Origin: Pelagicoccus sp.
Lineage (GTDB): Bacteria > Verrucomicrobiota > Verrucomicrobiia > Opitutales > Opitutaceae
Assembly: GCA_028284635.1 (NCBI GenBank)
Contig: JANQRJ010000011.1
Span: 92,421 to 156,420, forward strand
Length of the DNA stretch: 64,000 nucleotides
Direction: 5' to 3'
Shown here: in pieces, positions 33,967-43,397 of the stretch
Numbering within the stretch: the stretch's first letter is position 1
Layout: each line of letters begins with the position of its first letter
Made by a program: the position numbers and the translations under genes
Notes under the pieces: generated by a model
The model's database searches: none
Told to the model about the DNA's origin: nothing
The model's input: the letters and a program-made list of their open reading frames with translations, nothing else

Positions 33967-35472
33967 ATGCTTTCCGCGTTCACCAACTGTCTGAAGATCC
34001 CTGAACTACGTCAGCGGATCTTCCTGATGCTCTCCCTTTTGTTCATCGCCCGCATTGGCGCGAACATTCCCCTGCCAGGCTTGGACATGCAGCCCCTGCA
34101 GGACTACTTCGCCGCCCAGACGGCGGAAGGCGGTGGCGGTATCGTCGGACTGTACAACATGTTTACCGGCGGGGCCTTTCTGCGCGGGGCGGTTTTCGCC
34201 TTGGGCATCATGCCCTACATTTCCGCGTCGATCATCTTCCAGCTCATGGGAGCCGTCTTCCCGGCGCTCTCGCGTCTCCAGCAGGAGGGCGAAACCGGCC
34301 GTCAGAAGATCAGCCAGTACACGCGCTACGCCACGGTGGCCATCTGTCTGGTCCAGTCGGTATTGCTGATTCTCGGTCTCCAGAATCCGGAGACGCTCTT
34401 CCAAGGCTTTTCCGTCGGAACCTACGGGCAGATCGTGATCATCGACCAGACCTGGTTCCTCATCACTTCGGTCATATTCCTCACCGCCGGCACTGTGCTG
34501 CTCATGTGGATAGGGGAGCAGATCACCAAGCTGAACATCGGCAACGGCATTTCCATTCTCATCACCGTCGGCATCATCGCCGACTTGCCTGGCGCGGCCA
34601 AGGCGACCTACGACCTGTTCTTCGGTCCCGTCGGCGTGCAGAAGCTCGTGTTCGGCCACGGCCTGCTCCTGGCAGCTCTGCTCGTCCTGGTGACCGCCGG
34701 CCTGGTCATGGTTATCCAAGCGGTTCGCAAGATACCCGTGCAGTACGCCAAGCGTGTCGTCGGTCGCAAGGTCTATGGCGGTCAGAGCTCCTTCATGCCT
34801 TTGAAGGTCAACTACTCTGGAGTCATGCCGGTGATCTTCGCCTCGGCCCTGCTGACCTTTCCGCAGCAGATAATCTCGCAGATCGGCGCTGCCTTGGATC
34901 AACGCTGGCTGGTCGACCTATCGATCTACTTGGCCCACGGATCGAAGACCTACTATGTGATCTTCGGTTTGATGATCCTCTTTTTCAGCTACTTCTGGGT
35001 GTCCGTGATGTTCCGTCCGATCCAGATCGCCGACGATCTCAAGAAATACGGCGGCTACGTTCCGGGCGTCCGTCCAGGCCAGCCTACTGCCCAGTTCCTG
35101 GATTTCGTCATGACGCGCCTCACGCTGGCCGGCGCTATCTTCCTGACCATCATCTCCGTCTTCCCTGACGTGCTTCTATTTACTTACGGCATTCCGATGC
35201 GCGTCGCCATTTTCTTCGGCGGTACCGGCATGCTCATCGCGGTAGGCGTGGCGCTCGATACCATGAAGCAAATCGAGACTCACCTCCTGCAGCGCCACTA
35301 CGACGGATTTCTCAAGAAAGGCCGCATTCGCGGACGTAGCCAGGGCCGCTCCAAGGAGGCCGCTCTCAGCGGTGCGACCGAGTTCAAAAACGTCGGTCCG
35401 CTCTACATCGCAGTGCTGATAATCTTCGGCGTAGGACTGCTCGCTTGGTTCCTGCAAACTGCCACAAATTAG
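33967..35472 (+). CDS. secY: preprotein translocase subunit SecY
   Basis: 501 residues, longer than the usual 430-440. The channel protein of the Sec translocase, with ten membrane helices. Conserved pieces: the plug-region segment GIMPYISASIIFQLM, the cytoplasmic loop KRVVGRKVYGGQSSFMPLKVN, and ISVFPDVLLF. The extra length lies in the loops and in a C-terminal part after RHYDGFLKKGRIRGR. adk, map, infA and rpmJ, often found next, are absent here. Confidence 0.97.
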   Translation: MLSAFTNCLKIPELRQRIFLMLSLLFIARIGANIPLPGLDMQPLQDYFAAQTAEGGGGIVGLYNMFTGGAFLRGAVFALGIMPYISASIIFQLMGAVFPALSRLQQEGETGRQKISQYTRYATVAICLVQSVLLILGLQNPETLFQGFSVGTYGQIVIIDQTWFLITSVIFLTAGTVLLMWIGEQITKLNIGNGISILITVGIIADLPGAAKATYDLFFGPVGVQKLVFGHGLLLAALLVLVTAGLVMVIQAVRKIPVQYAKRVVGRKVYGGQSSFMPLKVNYSGVMPVIFASALLTFPQQIISQIGAALDQRWLVDLSIYLAHGSKTYYVIFGLMILFFSYFWVSVMFRPIQIADDLKKYGGYVPGVRPGQPTAQFLDFVMTRLTLAGAIFLTIISVFPDVLLFTYGIPMRVAIFFGGTGMLIAVGVALDTMKQIETHLLQRHYDGFLKKGRIRGRSQGRSKEAALSGATEFKNVGPLYIAVLIIFGVGLLAWFLQTATN

Positions 35473-35597
35473 TTCTTTACTTTGCAACTTCCGCAGGTCA
35501 TTTCCTTGCTCTTTTTCCTCTGCCCATCCGCTTTTGAGGGGGAGCATTTTGTTCCACCAACTCTTGGCTTTTATGGCCTAAACCACTGCGACACAGC

Positions 35598-35626
35598 TTG
35601 AAAAGTCGCGCAATTTTTTCATAACC
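35598..35626 (+). promoter_or_regulatory. possible promoter for rpsM-rplQ
   Basis: In the 173-base gap after secY, TTGAAA (35598-35603) is followed after 16-17 bases by CATAACC. The start of rpsM is 20 bases further. It would allow the alpha operon to be transcribed separately. Assigned by pattern only. Confidence 0.35.
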
Positions 35627-35645
35627 AACAACTTGCCAGATCATC

Positions 35646-36017
35646 ATGCCACGTATTTTAGGCGTAGACATCCCAGCCAATAAGAAGCTCGAGTATTCCC
35701 TCCGCTATATATATGGAGTCGGACCCACACGCTCGAAGGCCATCTTGAAGGAAACCGGCATAGATCCGGACATGCGCGCCAAGGATTTGGACGAAGAGCA
35801 GATCAATGCCATAATGGCCAAGATCCAGGATCTCCAGTTCGTGGTCGAAGGCGACCTGCGCCGCGAGCTGGCGGCCAGCATGAAGCGCCTGCAGGCGATC
35901 AACTGCTACCGAGGTCTCCGCCACCGTCGTGGGCTTCCCGTTCGCGGCCAGCGCACCAAGACCAACGCCCGTACCCGCAAGGGAAAAATCAAGACCATCG
36001 GATCGCTCCGCAAGTAG
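35646..36017 (+). CDS. rpsM: ribosomal protein S13
   Basis: 123 residues. Starts [19 protein letters not shown] and ends with the basic tail [19 protein letters not shown]. Head protein contacting the P-site tRNA and the 50S subunit. Confidence 0.97.
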   Translation: MPRILGVDIPANKKLEYSLRYIYGVGPTRSKAILKETGIDPDMRAKDLDEEQINAIMAKIQDLQFVVEGDLRRELAASMKRLQAINCYRGLRHRRGLPVRGQRTKTNARTRKGKIKTIGSLRK

Positions 36018-36040
36018 TCCACTTTTAGGAATCAACAGTC

Positions 36041-36577
36041 ATGGCTGAAGAAGAAAACGACAAGGTAGAAGAGAAGGAAGCAGTTGCAGCGCAGGCTCCT
36101 GCCAGCGAAGAGGCGGAGAAGCCCGAGGTTGAGGAGCTAGTAGGCGGCGTTAAAAAGCAGCCCACCGCTCAGGACCTTCTGAAGGAAGAGATTGGCGACC
36201 TGAAGATCCGCAAGGCCAAGGGCAGCAAGAATGTCACGACCGGCATTGCCAAGGTTAGCGCCACTTTCAACAATACCATCGTCACTATCACCGACTTGAA
36301 GGGAAACACCATATCCTGGGCCAGCGCCGGTAAGATGAATTTCCGCGGCTCCCGCAAGTCCACCGCTTATGCGGCTCAGGTCGTTACCCAAAACGCCGCC
36401 AAGGCAGCCATGTCCCACGGCCTCAAGGAAGTGATCATCGAAGTCAAGGGCCCAGGCATGGGACGCGACTCCGCCATCCGCGCCTTTCAGACCCTCGGCC
36501 TGGAAATCGCTTCCATCACTGACACGACGCCCATTCCGCACAACGGTTGCCGCCCGCCAAAGCGCCGCCGCGTCTAG
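36041..36577 (+). CDS. rpsK: ribosomal protein S11 with acidic N-terminal extension
   Basis: 178 residues against the usual 128. Residues about 60-178 are normal S11 ([18 protein letters not shown], ending [10 protein letters not shown]). Residues 1-55 are a Glu/Ala-rich extension ([18 protein letters not shown]) unlike the basic N-terminus found elsewhere. The ATG at 36041 has no closer in-frame start that would give the standard length and the extension is continuous with the core. Confidence 0.96.
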   Translation: MAEEENDKVEEKEAVAAQAPASEEAEKPEVEELVGGVKKQPTAQDLLKEEIGDLKIRKAKGSKNVTTGIAKVSATFNNTIVTITDLKGNTISWASAGKMNFRGSRKSTAYAAQVVTQNAAKAAMSHGLKEVIIEVKGPGMGRDSAIRAFQTLGLEIASITDTTPIPHNGCRPPKRRRV

Positions 36578-36586
36578 TGCCGGACG

Positions 36587-36613
36587 ATTTTCAATCTTCA
36601 ATTTTCAATCTTC
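36587..36613 (+). repeat. 27-bp intergenic repeat, copy 1
   Basis: Two tandem units of the word ATTTTCAATCTTCA between rpsK and rpsD. The same 27 bases occur identically at 38946-38972, upstream of the zinc-ribbon gene. Confidence 0.85.
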
Positions 36614-36625
36614 GATTTCCTAAAC

Positions 36626-37237
36626 ATGGCTCGTTACACCGGACCTACTACCAAGATCAGCAGACGCTTCGGTCAGCCCATTTTCGGCTCCAGCAAATCC
36701 CTGGAGAAGCGTAACTATCCACCTGGCCAGCACGGTCCTCGCCTGCGTCGCAAGCAGTCCGAGTACTCCATCGGCTTGGGCGAGAAGCAGAAGCTTCGCT
36801 TCATGTACGGCCTCATGGAAAAGCAGTTCCGCCGTACCTTCGACCGAGCGAAAGGCCAGCGCGGCGTCACCGGCACCATTTTCCTTCAGCTCCTCGAAAC
36901 GCGTCTCGACTCGATTGTCTATCAACTCGGCTTCACCAAGACGCGCAAGGCTGCTCGCCAGTTTGTCAACCACGGGCACATCCTGGTAAACGGCCAGAAG
37001 GTCGACATCCCCAGCTTCCAGGTGAAGCCCGGCGACGAGATCGAAGTGCGCAACAGCAGCTCATCCCGCCAGCTCGCCACCCGCAACATGGATGCCAACC
37101 GCCTGCGCAACGTCCCTGCCTGGATGACTCGCCAGGACGAGGCCTTTCGCGGTTCCATGAGTCGCCTGCCGACCCGCGAAGAGCTCGAGCCCAGCATCAA
37201 CGAGCAGCTCATCGTTGAGTTCTACAGCCGCTTCTAG
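36626..37237 (+). CDS. rpsD: ribosomal protein S4, zinc-free form
   Basis: 203 residues. S4 domain (TRLDSIVYQLGFTKTRKAAR, VNGQKVDIPSFQVKPGD). The N-terminal Cys cluster of the zinc form is absent. Primary 16S-binding protein. rpoA follows after 69 bases. Confidence 0.97.
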   Translation: MARYTGPTTKISRRFGQPIFGSSKSLEKRNYPPGQHGPRLRRKQSEYSIGLGEKQKLRFMYGLMEKQFRRTFDRAKGQRGVTGTIFLQLLETRLDSIVYQLGFTKTRKAARQFVNHGHILVNGQKVDIPSFQVKPGDEIEVRNSSSSRQLATRNMDANRLRNVPAWMTRQDEAFRGSMSRLPTREELEPSINEQLIVEFYSRF

Positions 37238-37306
37238 TCGCGGTTTTCGTATCCGCTTTTTGAATTCGTCCCACAATTTCAGCCGACTTAAAGACCCGAC
37301 CGCAAC

Positions 37307-38308
37307 ATGCCGAAACGTATTGGAAAGTTTGAACTGCCAAATCGTCTTGTAAAAGTAGAAGAGGGATCCTCCGCTACCTACGCGACCTTCCACGCTGAGC
37401 CGTTCGAGGCGGGCTATGGCCACACCATTGGCAACTCGCTGCGTCGCGTTCTTCTCAGCTCGATCGAAGGCGCTGCCATTTCGTCGATCAAGATCGAAGG
37501 CGTTAGCCACGAGTTTCAGAGCGTCGAGGGAATCGTCGAAGACGTGACCGACATCGTGCTGAACCTCAAGAAGGTGTTGCTCGTTTGCCACAAGCGCGAA
37601 GGCGTCAAGCTGATGATCAACACCAACCGCTCTGGGGCGATCACTGCCGCCGACATCCAGCCCGACTCCAACGTCGAGGTCATCAACCCCGACCAGGTTA
37701 TCTGCACGCTCGACAAGGTGATGCCGTTCACCGCCGAGCTCGAGGTCAAGGTCGGTCGCGGCTACTGCCCAGGCGAGGAAAACAAAAGCGAGGACGATCC
37801 CATTGGCGTCATCCCCATCGATTCCCTTTTTAGCCCCGTTACGCTCATCAAGTACGCCGTCGAGGCGACTCGCGTTGGCCAGATCACCGACTACGACAAG
37901 CTGATCCTCGAGATCTGGACGGACGGACGCATCACTCCCGACGACGCTCTCAAGCAGGCCAGCGTCATTCTCAAGCACCACCTTGACGTCTTCGATAACG
38001 TCTCCGACGAGAACTACGAGTTCGAGGACGAGGGCGGCGAAGTCAGCGAGGAGCAGAACAAGCTGCGCAAGCTGCTCAACATGAGCGTCAACGAGATCGA
38101 ACTCTCCGTCCGCGCCGCGAACTGCCTCAACAACGCCAATATCACCACCGTTGGCGAACTCGCTATGAAGAGCGAGCAGGAGATGCTCAAGTACCGCAAC
38201 TTCGGCAAGAAGTCGCTCAACGAAATCAAGGATAAGCTCGAGTCGCTCGGCCTGTCGCTCGGCATGAAGTTTGACGAGCGTCTTCTCGACTCGAAGAAGG
38301 AGCTCTAA
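37307..38308 (+). CDS. rpoA: RNA polymerase alpha subunit
   Basis: 333 residues. Assembly domain in residues 1-235 (GYGHTIGNSLRRVLLSSIEG) and a C-terminal DNA-binding domain (MSVNEIELSVRAANCLNNAN, KYRNFGKKSLNEI) joined by an acidic linker. Normal position between rpsD and rplQ. Confidence 0.98.
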   Translation: MPKRIGKFELPNRLVKVEEGSSATYATFHAEPFEAGYGHTIGNSLRRVLLSSIEGAAISSIKIEGVSHEFQSVEGIVEDVTDIVLNLKKVLLVCHKREGVKLMINTNRSGAITAADIQPDSNVEVINPDQVICTLDKVMPFTAELEVKVGRGYCPGEENKSEDDPIGVIPIDSLFSPVTLIKYAVEATRVGQITDYDKLILEIWTDGRITPDDALKQASVILKHHLDVFDNVSDENYEFEDEGGEVSEEQNKLRKLLNMSVNEIELSVRAANCLNNANITTVGELAMKSEQEMLKYRNFGKKSLNEIKDKLESLGLSLGMKFDERLLDSKKEL

Positions 38309-38334
38309 TCTAAATCACGGAATTCTAGACCGCC

Positions 38335-38847
38335 ATGCGCCATCGCAAGCACCGCAATCAACTCGGGGTAAAAAAGGAGCACCGCGAAGCTCTCCTCGCC
38401 AATCTTTCCACCGCGCTTATCCAGCACGGTCGTATCAAGACCACCCTCAAGAAGGCCAAGGCCTTGCGCCCCTTCGTCGAGCGTGTGATCACTCTGGCCA
38501 AGAAAGGCTCGCTGCACGACCGTCGCATTGCGATCTCTCGGGTTCGCGACGAGGATGCCGTGCACACGCTTTTCGACGAAAAGGCCGAGCAATTCGCCAA
38601 CCGCAATGGCGGCTACACGCGTATCTACAAAATCGGTACGCGTCGTGGCGATGCCGCCGAAATGGCCCTGATCGAGCTGATCAACGCCGACGACGAAGGC
38701 TACGCGAAGCGCAGCAAGCCCAAGGCTAAGAAGGCTGAGAAAAAGGCCGAGCCTGAAGCCGCCGCTGAAGTGAAAGCCGAAGAACCGGAAGTCGAAGCTG
38801 AAGCCGAAGCCCAGCCCGAAACTGAAAAGGAAGAGGAAGCCAAGTAA
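38335..38847 (+). CDS. rplQ: ribosomal protein L17 with acidic C-terminal tail
   Basis: 170 residues against about 120-130. The core is standard (MRHRKHRNQLGVKKEHREAL, RNGGYTRIYKIGTRRGDAAE). The last 45 residues are a Lys/Ala tract changing to Glu/Ala (VKAEEPEVEAEAEAQ). Last gene of the ribosomal supercluster. Confidence 0.97.
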   Translation: MRHRKHRNQLGVKKEHREALLANLSTALIQHGRIKTTLKKAKALRPFVERVITLAKKGSLHDRRIAISRVRDEDAVHTLFDEKAEQFANRNGGYTRIYKIGTRRGDAAEMALIELINADDEGYAKRSKPKAKKAEKKAEPEAAAEVKAEEPEVEAEAEAQPETEKEEEAK

Positions 38848-38880
38848 GGCTCTGCTCGAACCCCTCTATATTTTCCAAAG

Positions 38881-38916
38881 ATGCGTTCTTCCGCGAAGAA
38901 CGCATTTTTGCTTTTT
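38881..38916 (+). terminator. terminator of the ribosomal supercluster
   Basis: A perfect 10-bp stem (ATGCGTTCTT with its complement) with a 5-base loop at 38881-38905, followed by TTTTGCTTTTT. Located 34 bases after the rplQ stop. Confidence 0.9.
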
Positions 38917-38945
38917 ATCAAGCTAGTCGCCGTTTGCCCTCCCGA

Positions 38946-38972
38946 ATTTTCAATCTTCAATTTTCAATCTTC
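38946..38972 (+). repeat. 27-bp intergenic repeat, copy 2
   Basis: Identical to the sequence at 36587-36613 (tandem ATTTTCAATCTTCA words). It ends 11 bases before the ATG of the zinc-ribbon gene. Confidence 0.85.
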
Positions 38973-38983
38973 AATCCGACGGG

Positions 38984-39217
38984 ATGCATTCGTTCACCTG
39001 GTTTTTGATCCTATACACTGGCTCGGTTTTGCTCGCCGTCAGTGGGCTCTGGTTCTTCTACGAAAAGCGGGACAGGAAGCAGTTCGATGCCCGTCGCAAA
39101 CGCCGCGTCTTCCATTGCGTGCGCTGTGGCAATCTCTATTCCTTGCGCAAGCGCGACGCCTCCGACGGGCAGGAATGCCCAAAATGCGGATACAAGAACT
39201 ACGAACTTTCCTTTTAG
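38984..39217 (+). CDS. small membrane protein with zinc ribbon
   Basis: 77 residues. One N-terminal membrane helix (about 5-26), a basic linker, then a zinc ribbon with CVRC (45, 48) and CPKC (65, 68). The zinc ribbon would face the cytoplasm. Not recognised as a named family; similar small proteins sit near informational genes in related genomes, I believe. guaA begins 64 bases later. Confidence 0.7.
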   Translation: MHSFTWFLILYTGSVLLAVSGLWFFYEKRDRKQFDARRKRRVFHCVRCGNLYSLRKRDASDGQECPKCGYKNYELSF

Positions 39218-39281
39218 CCACGAGCTCGTCTCGAAAGAGATTGGATCGTCCTGCAAATCCCTTAACTTTCCAACCACTCAT

Positions 39282-40823
39282 ATGAAGCACCAAACCATCG
39301 CGGTTCTCGATTTTGGCTCCCAGTACACCCAAGTGATCGCTCGTCGTATCCGGGAGTGCAACGTCTACTCGAAGATCTACCACTACAAGACTCCGGCCAA
39401 GACCTTGCAGAGAGATGGAGTGATCGGCGTCATTCTTTCCGGAGGCCCCGACAGTGTGCTGGCACCTAAGTCCCCCCGACCGGACAAGGCGATCTTCAGG
39501 CTTGGCGTGCCCGTTCTCGGTATCTGCTATGGCCTCCAGCTCATTGCCCACTTGCTCGATGGCAAGGTGGAGAAGAGCAATCATAGAGAGTATGGCCACG
39601 GTATCCTGAAAGTGGCTACGAAGGGCAGTCTCTTTCGCGGCCTGCCAAACGCGTTGCGCGTCTGGAATTCGCATGGGGATCGTCTGGCGAAGATGCCGAC
39701 CGGCTTCAAGGCAGTCGCTTCGACCGAGAATTCCGGATACGCCGCTATCGTCGACGAGAAGCGCAAGATCTACGGCATTCAGTTCCACCCGGAGGTGAAT
39801 CACTCGGAAGGCGGTATCAACATCATCGAGAACTTTCTGCGCAAGATCTGCGGTTGCAAGGGCGATTGGTCGATGGCCGATCTCGCTCGCGAATCCATTT
39901 CTCGGATACGCGAAACCGTTGGCAAGGATCGCGTTCTGCTCGGTCTCAGCGGAGGGGTCGATTCGTCGGTCGCTGCCGCTCTTATCCACAAGGCGATCGG
40001 TCGTCAGCTGACCTGCGTTTTCGTCGACAACGGTCTGCTGCGCCAGAACGAGCGCGAACTCGTGGTGGATCTCTACAAGCGCCACTTCGATATGGATGTG
40101 CGCGTGGCCCGAGCCGGGTCCAAGTTTCTCCAGCGACTCAAGGGCGTCACGGACCCGGAGAGGAAGCGCAAGATCATCGGCAAGACCTTCGTCGAGGTTT
40201 TCCAGGATTCGCTCAAGCGTATCGGCGATGCCAAATTCCTTGCCCAAGGCACCTTGTACCCGGATGTCATCGAGAGCGTTTCCATCGACGGCAATCCGGC
40301 GGCCACGATCAAAAGTCACCACAATGTGGGAGGCCTGCCCAAGAATATGAAGTTCAAGCTGCTCGAGCCCTTGCGCGAGCTGTTCAAGGACGAAGTCAGA
40401 GCGCTCGGTTCCGAGCTCGGTCTGCCGAAGGAAGTCGTCTGGCGTCAGCCCTTTCCCGGTCCCGGTCTCGGCGTGCGCGTGTTGGGCGAGGTCAACCGCC
40501 GCAGCCTTGACGTCCTGCGCAAGGCTGACGCCATCCTGCACGAGGAGATGATGGCTTCGGATCTCTATTACAAGGTCTGGCAGTCCTTCTGCGTTTTTCT
40601 CCCCGTTCGCACGGTTGGCGTCATGGGCGACGAGCGCACCTACGACAATGTGATCGCCTTGCGTATCGTCGAGAGCATGGATGCCATGACCGCCGACTGG
40701 GTTCGCGTGCCGTATGAAGTGTTGCAGAAGGTTTCCACCCGCATCATAAACGAGGTCAATGGCGTCAATCGCGTCGTATACGATATCAGCAGCAAGCCAC
40801 CCGGCACGATCGAGTGGGAATGA
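39282..40823 (+). CDS. guaA: GMP synthase (glutamine-hydrolysing)
   Basis: 513 residues. Converts XMP to GMP. Class I glutaminase domain with Cys82 in [11 protein letters not shown] and the His-Glu pair in [15 protein letters not shown]-pyrophosphatase loop [15 protein letters not shown]-terminal dimerisation domain ending PPGTIEWE. Start ATG 39282 gives the standard N-terminus and length. Confidence 0.97.
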   Translation: MKHQTIAVLDFGSQYTQVIARRIRECNVYSKIYHYKTPAKTLQRDGVIGVILSGGPDSVLAPKSPRPDKAIFRLGVPVLGICYGLQLIAHLLDGKVEKSNHREYGHGILKVATKGSLFRGLPNALRVWNSHGDRLAKMPTGFKAVASTENSGYAAIVDEKRKIYGIQFHPEVNHSEGGINIIENFLRKICGCKGDWSMADLARESISRIRETVGKDRVLLGLSGGVDSSVAAALIHKAIGRQLTCVFVDNGLLRQNERELVVDLYKRHFDMDVRVARAGSKFLQRLKGVTDPERKRKIIGKTFVEVFQDSLKRIGDAKFLAQGTLYPDVIESVSIDGNPAATIKSHHNVGGLPKNMKFKLLEPLRELFKDEVRALGSELGLPKEVVWRQPFPGPGLGVRVLGEVNRRSLDVLRKADAILHEEMMASDLYYKVWQSFCVFLPVRTVGVMGDERTYDNVIALRIVESMDAMTADWVRVPYEVLQKVSTRIINEVNGVNRVVYDISSKPPGTIEWE

Positions 40824-40850
40824 GTTCGAGGAAAGCGCCCGTCGAAGAAT

Positions 40851-40903
40851 GTAGCCGCGTTCGTGAATACCGAGTCTCGCTCGCGAGACGACAGCGAAGC
40901 GAA
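40851..40903 (+). repeat. repeat family E, copy 1
   Basis: 53 bases starting GTAGCCGCGTTCGTGA. The reverse complement at 41800-41852 matches it with three differences, so the two copies face each other around the LolA-like gene. A third, palindromic version lies at 48307-48371. Confidence 0.8.
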
Positions 40904-40938
40904 CAACACGCGGGTTTCCAACTTCTTAACTGTCAGCC

Positions 40939-41685
40939 ATGAAATCCAGTAGCCTCTTCATCCTCCTATCTATTCTTTGCCCGTTTGCTCTCGCCCAGAG
41001 TGGGAACGATCGGCAGTTGATCGAAGAGACTGTCGCTCTCGCTCGCGCCTACCTGGGAGGAGATGCCAAGCTCGACGCGATCAAGAGCATCGAGTATCGC
41101 GGTTCGTTGGTCTATGGCGATGGGAGCTCTGGTTCCATAGAGTCGGTGGTGGTTCGTCCTCATTTCCAGCAGTTTTCATCCGTCATCAACGGCTACAAGG
41201 AGACCACCACGCTTAATCGCACTGAAGCTTGGCGAAAGGTCGAACGAATCGATCAGCCTGGGTCCTGGAGTATGGACTTCCTCGATCCCGATGGCATTCG
41301 CCACATGGTGGCCAGTGTGCAGGACACGCTTTCCTTTTTCAAAGAGCCGCCCTCCCGCAATGGTCGTATCGAATATCTCGGTACGGAAGAATTGGATGGC
41401 AGGCAGGTTCGCGTGTTGAAGTATCTGAATTCCGATTACATCTGGTTTCTTCGCTACATCGATGCCGAGACCGGAAAGGTTCTGCGCATGGCAAACGACA
41501 AGGGCACGGTTTTCACCGAGCAGGGCGAGATTCTCGTCGACGGAGTTCGGTTCCCCGAGAAGCTCATCGTCACCTTCGCCACGGGAGCGGGCCAGAAAAG
41601 CAGCATGGAGCTCTCCTACACGTCGGTCGTGGTAAATGGCGAGATCGACTTCGAACGCTTCAAGGTTCCGGTGATGGCGAGGTAG
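40939..41685 (+). CDS. periplasmic LolA-like protein
   Basis: 248 residues with a signal peptide (about 1-19, cut after FALA). The rest alternates beta strands with motifs such as EYRGSLVYGDGSSG, DGRQVRVLKYL and the helix-strand pattern of LolA-type carriers (YIDAETGKVLRM). Probably binds a lipid or lipoprotein in the periplasm, but no specific role is known. Monocistronic, between two inverted E repeats. Confidence 0.6.
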   Translation: MKSSSLFILLSILCPFALAQSGNDRQLIEETVALARAYLGGDAKLDAIKSIEYRGSLVYGDGSSGSIESVVVRPHFQQFSSVINGYKETTTLNRTEAWRKVERIDQPGSWSMDFLDPDGIRHMVASVQDTLSFFKEPPSRNGRIEYLGTEELDGRQVRVLKYLNSDYIWFLRYIDAETGKVLRMANDKGTVFTEQGEILVDGVRFPEKLIVTFATGAGQKSSMELSYTSVVVNGEIDFERFKVPVMAR

Positions 41686-41698
41686 GGGCCCTTCGGGC

Positions 41699-41731
41699 AG
41701 GCGTTTAGGCCGTAGCTTTTTAGGCTGAAGG
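41699..41731 (-). repeat. repeat family F, copy 1
   Basis: Read on the minus strand it begins CCTTCAGCCTAAA and contains a second GCCTAAAC word. It matches 46008-46040 at about 28 of 33 positions, in opposite orientation. Confidence 0.65.
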
Positions 41732-41799
41732 CTTCGATCCTCGCGGGGATGGCGCCAGTCGTAGCGCGGAGCTTCAGCCCGCGTCCGCGTAGCGCAATT

Positions 41800-41852
41800 T
41801 TCGCTTCGCTGTCGTCCCGCGAGCGAGACTCAGTAGTCACGAACGCGGCTAC
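41800..41852 (-). repeat. repeat family E, copy 2
   Basis: Reverse complement of 40851-40903 with three mismatches in 53 bases. Directly joined on its left to a single arm of the family A palindrome. Confidence 0.8.
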
Positions 41853-41961
41853 CACTCTCTGTCGACGCTGGCTTGATAAAGCTCCGTGCTACGTTGCAGA
41901 CCTGGCGCGACCCTAGAATCTCGGCCAGATCTCCGATGCCAACGACTTTCGTAGATTAAGC

Positions 41962-42048
41962 ATGCAACGTTACGTTCTTAATTTATGGACCGCAGCGGTG
42001 TTGCTGATCATCATTCCTCATCTGGTTGTGACCAAACCTGAATCCTAG
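41962..42048 (+). CDS. possible 28-residue membrane peptide
   Basis: Short frame with a single hydrophobic helix (LWTAAVLLIIIPHLVV) preceded by a basic residue, 53 bases upstream of hisD. No good ribosome-binding site. It could be a small membrane protein or chance. Confidence 0.25.
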   Translation: MQRYVLNLWTAAVLLIIIPHLVVTKPES

Positions 42049-42101
42049 CAACTCCATCTTTACCTTTGCCAAGCTGAATCCCAGCGAACAGAAGTGTCGC
42101 C

Positions 42102-43391
42102 ATGGCAGATTTGGCCTACAGTTCACGAAGCTTTTGGGACCGGCTTGCGGTTTTCTGCAGCGCGGCAGAAGCGCCCCAGGCGATGGTCGATACCGTCTCC
42201 GCAGTGTTGAAGGAAGTCCGAGAGGGCGGTCCGGCCGGTATTGCCCGCGCTCTCAAGCGCATTGACGGGGTATCGCTCTCGCCAGACAGCCTTCCGATAA
42301 CTCGCGCCGAGATGAAGGCTGCTGCTGTTCGCTTGCCCAAGGCGGACCGCGCCGCGATCAAGGAGGCGGTTGCATCGGTCACCGAATTTCACCGCCATGC
42401 CTTGCCGAAGTCTTGGACCGCGAAGAACACTCACGGCGCGACGATCGGCGAACGTTTCTATCCTTTGCAGCGAGTGGGGCTGTACATTCCGCGCGACCTC
42501 GTATCCACGGTGGTCATGACTGCGGCGTTGGCTAAGCTGGCCGGAGTGCCGGAGATCGTGGCATTCACGCCGTGCAACGTTGACGGAGAGGTCAGCGATG
42601 GCTGTTTGGCCGCCATGTATGAATCCGGAGTGACCGAGGCCTACCGTTTTGGAGGCATTATGGCCATCGGAGCTATGGCCTACGGAGCCGGTTCGATCCA
42701 ACCGGTACTCAAGACCTACGGCCCGGGCAATGCTTATGTAGTCGAGGCAAAGCGGCAGGTTTTCGGCAGTATAGGCGTAGACTTGCTGCCTGGTCCCAGC
42801 GAGTTGCTGGTTATCGTCGATGACAGCGCGGATGGGCAATTTGTGGCTGCGGATCTGCTTGCCCAGGCCGAACACGGCTCCGGTCGAGAGAAGATATTTC
42901 TGATCAGCCTTTCCAAGGATAAGACCAAAGAGATCCGAGCTGCCATGCGGGCGCAGATGAAGAGCCTTTCCCGCAAGGAAGCTATCAAGCAGGTGATCGA
43001 TTCCGGTTTTATGTCTGTGATCGTGGATACCTACGAACAGGCGGTAGAGGTAGCCAATTACGTCGCGCCTGAACACATGGAGCTTGAGGTTGAGCCAAGG
43101 CAGTTCGGCAAGCTGGTTAGGTCCATCACCACGGCGGGCGCCATCATGCAAGGCGCCTGGTCCGCGACTGCCCTTGGTGATTTCGTGGCGGGTCCGAGCC
43201 ACGAGTTGCCGACCGGTCGCTCCGGCCGTTGCTTTAGCGGTTTGCAGATCAGCGACTTCATGCGTCGCTCCAGCCTGGTGAAGTACAATGAACGCGCCTT
43301 GCGCAAAGCGGCTCCCACGGTCGAAGCCTTCGCCCGTCTTGAAGGACTCGACGGCCACGGTCGGTCGGTAGCGGTGAGGCTAGGGGACTGA
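42102..43391 (+). CDS. hisD: histidinol dehydrogenase
   Basis: 429 residues. Last two oxidation steps of histidine synthesis. Conserved zinc-site and NAD regions: RVGLYIPRD, GPSELLVIVDDSADG, AADLLAQAEHGS and the C-terminal GPSHELPTGRSGR. Heads the local his group hisD-hisC-hisB-hisH. Confidence 0.97.
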   Translation: MADLAYSSRSFWDRLAVFCSAAEAPQAMVDTVSAVLKEVREGGPAGIARALKRIDGVSLSPDSLPITRAEMKAAAVRLPKADRAAIKEAVASVTEFHRHALPKSWTAKNTHGATIGERFYPLQRVGLYIPRDLVSTVVMTAALAKLAGVPEIVAFTPCNVDGEVSDGCLAAMYESGVTEAYRFGGIMAIGAMAYGAGSIQPVLKTYGPGNAYVVEAKRQVFGSIGVDLLPGPSELLVIVDDSADGQFVAADLLAQAEHGSGREKIFLISLSKDKTKEIRAAMRAQMKSLSRKEAIKQVIDSGFMSVIVDTYEQAVEVANYVAPEHMELEVEPRQFGKLVRSITTAGAIMQGAWSATALGDFVAGPSHELPTGRSGRCFSGLQISDFMRRSSLVKYNERALRKAAPTVEAFARLEGLDGHGRSVAVRLGD

Positions 43392-43397
43392 GGGAGC

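Larger units (their letters stand above)
41686..42101. other. intergenic stretch built of repeats
   Basis: Holds an inverted copy of the 33-base F repeat (41699-41731), one arm of family A (41761-41790, GTAGCGCGGAGCTTC start), the E repeat copy 2 (41800-41852), and a 28-codon open frame at 41962-42048. The hisD promoter presumably lies in 41860-42090. Confidence 0.7.
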
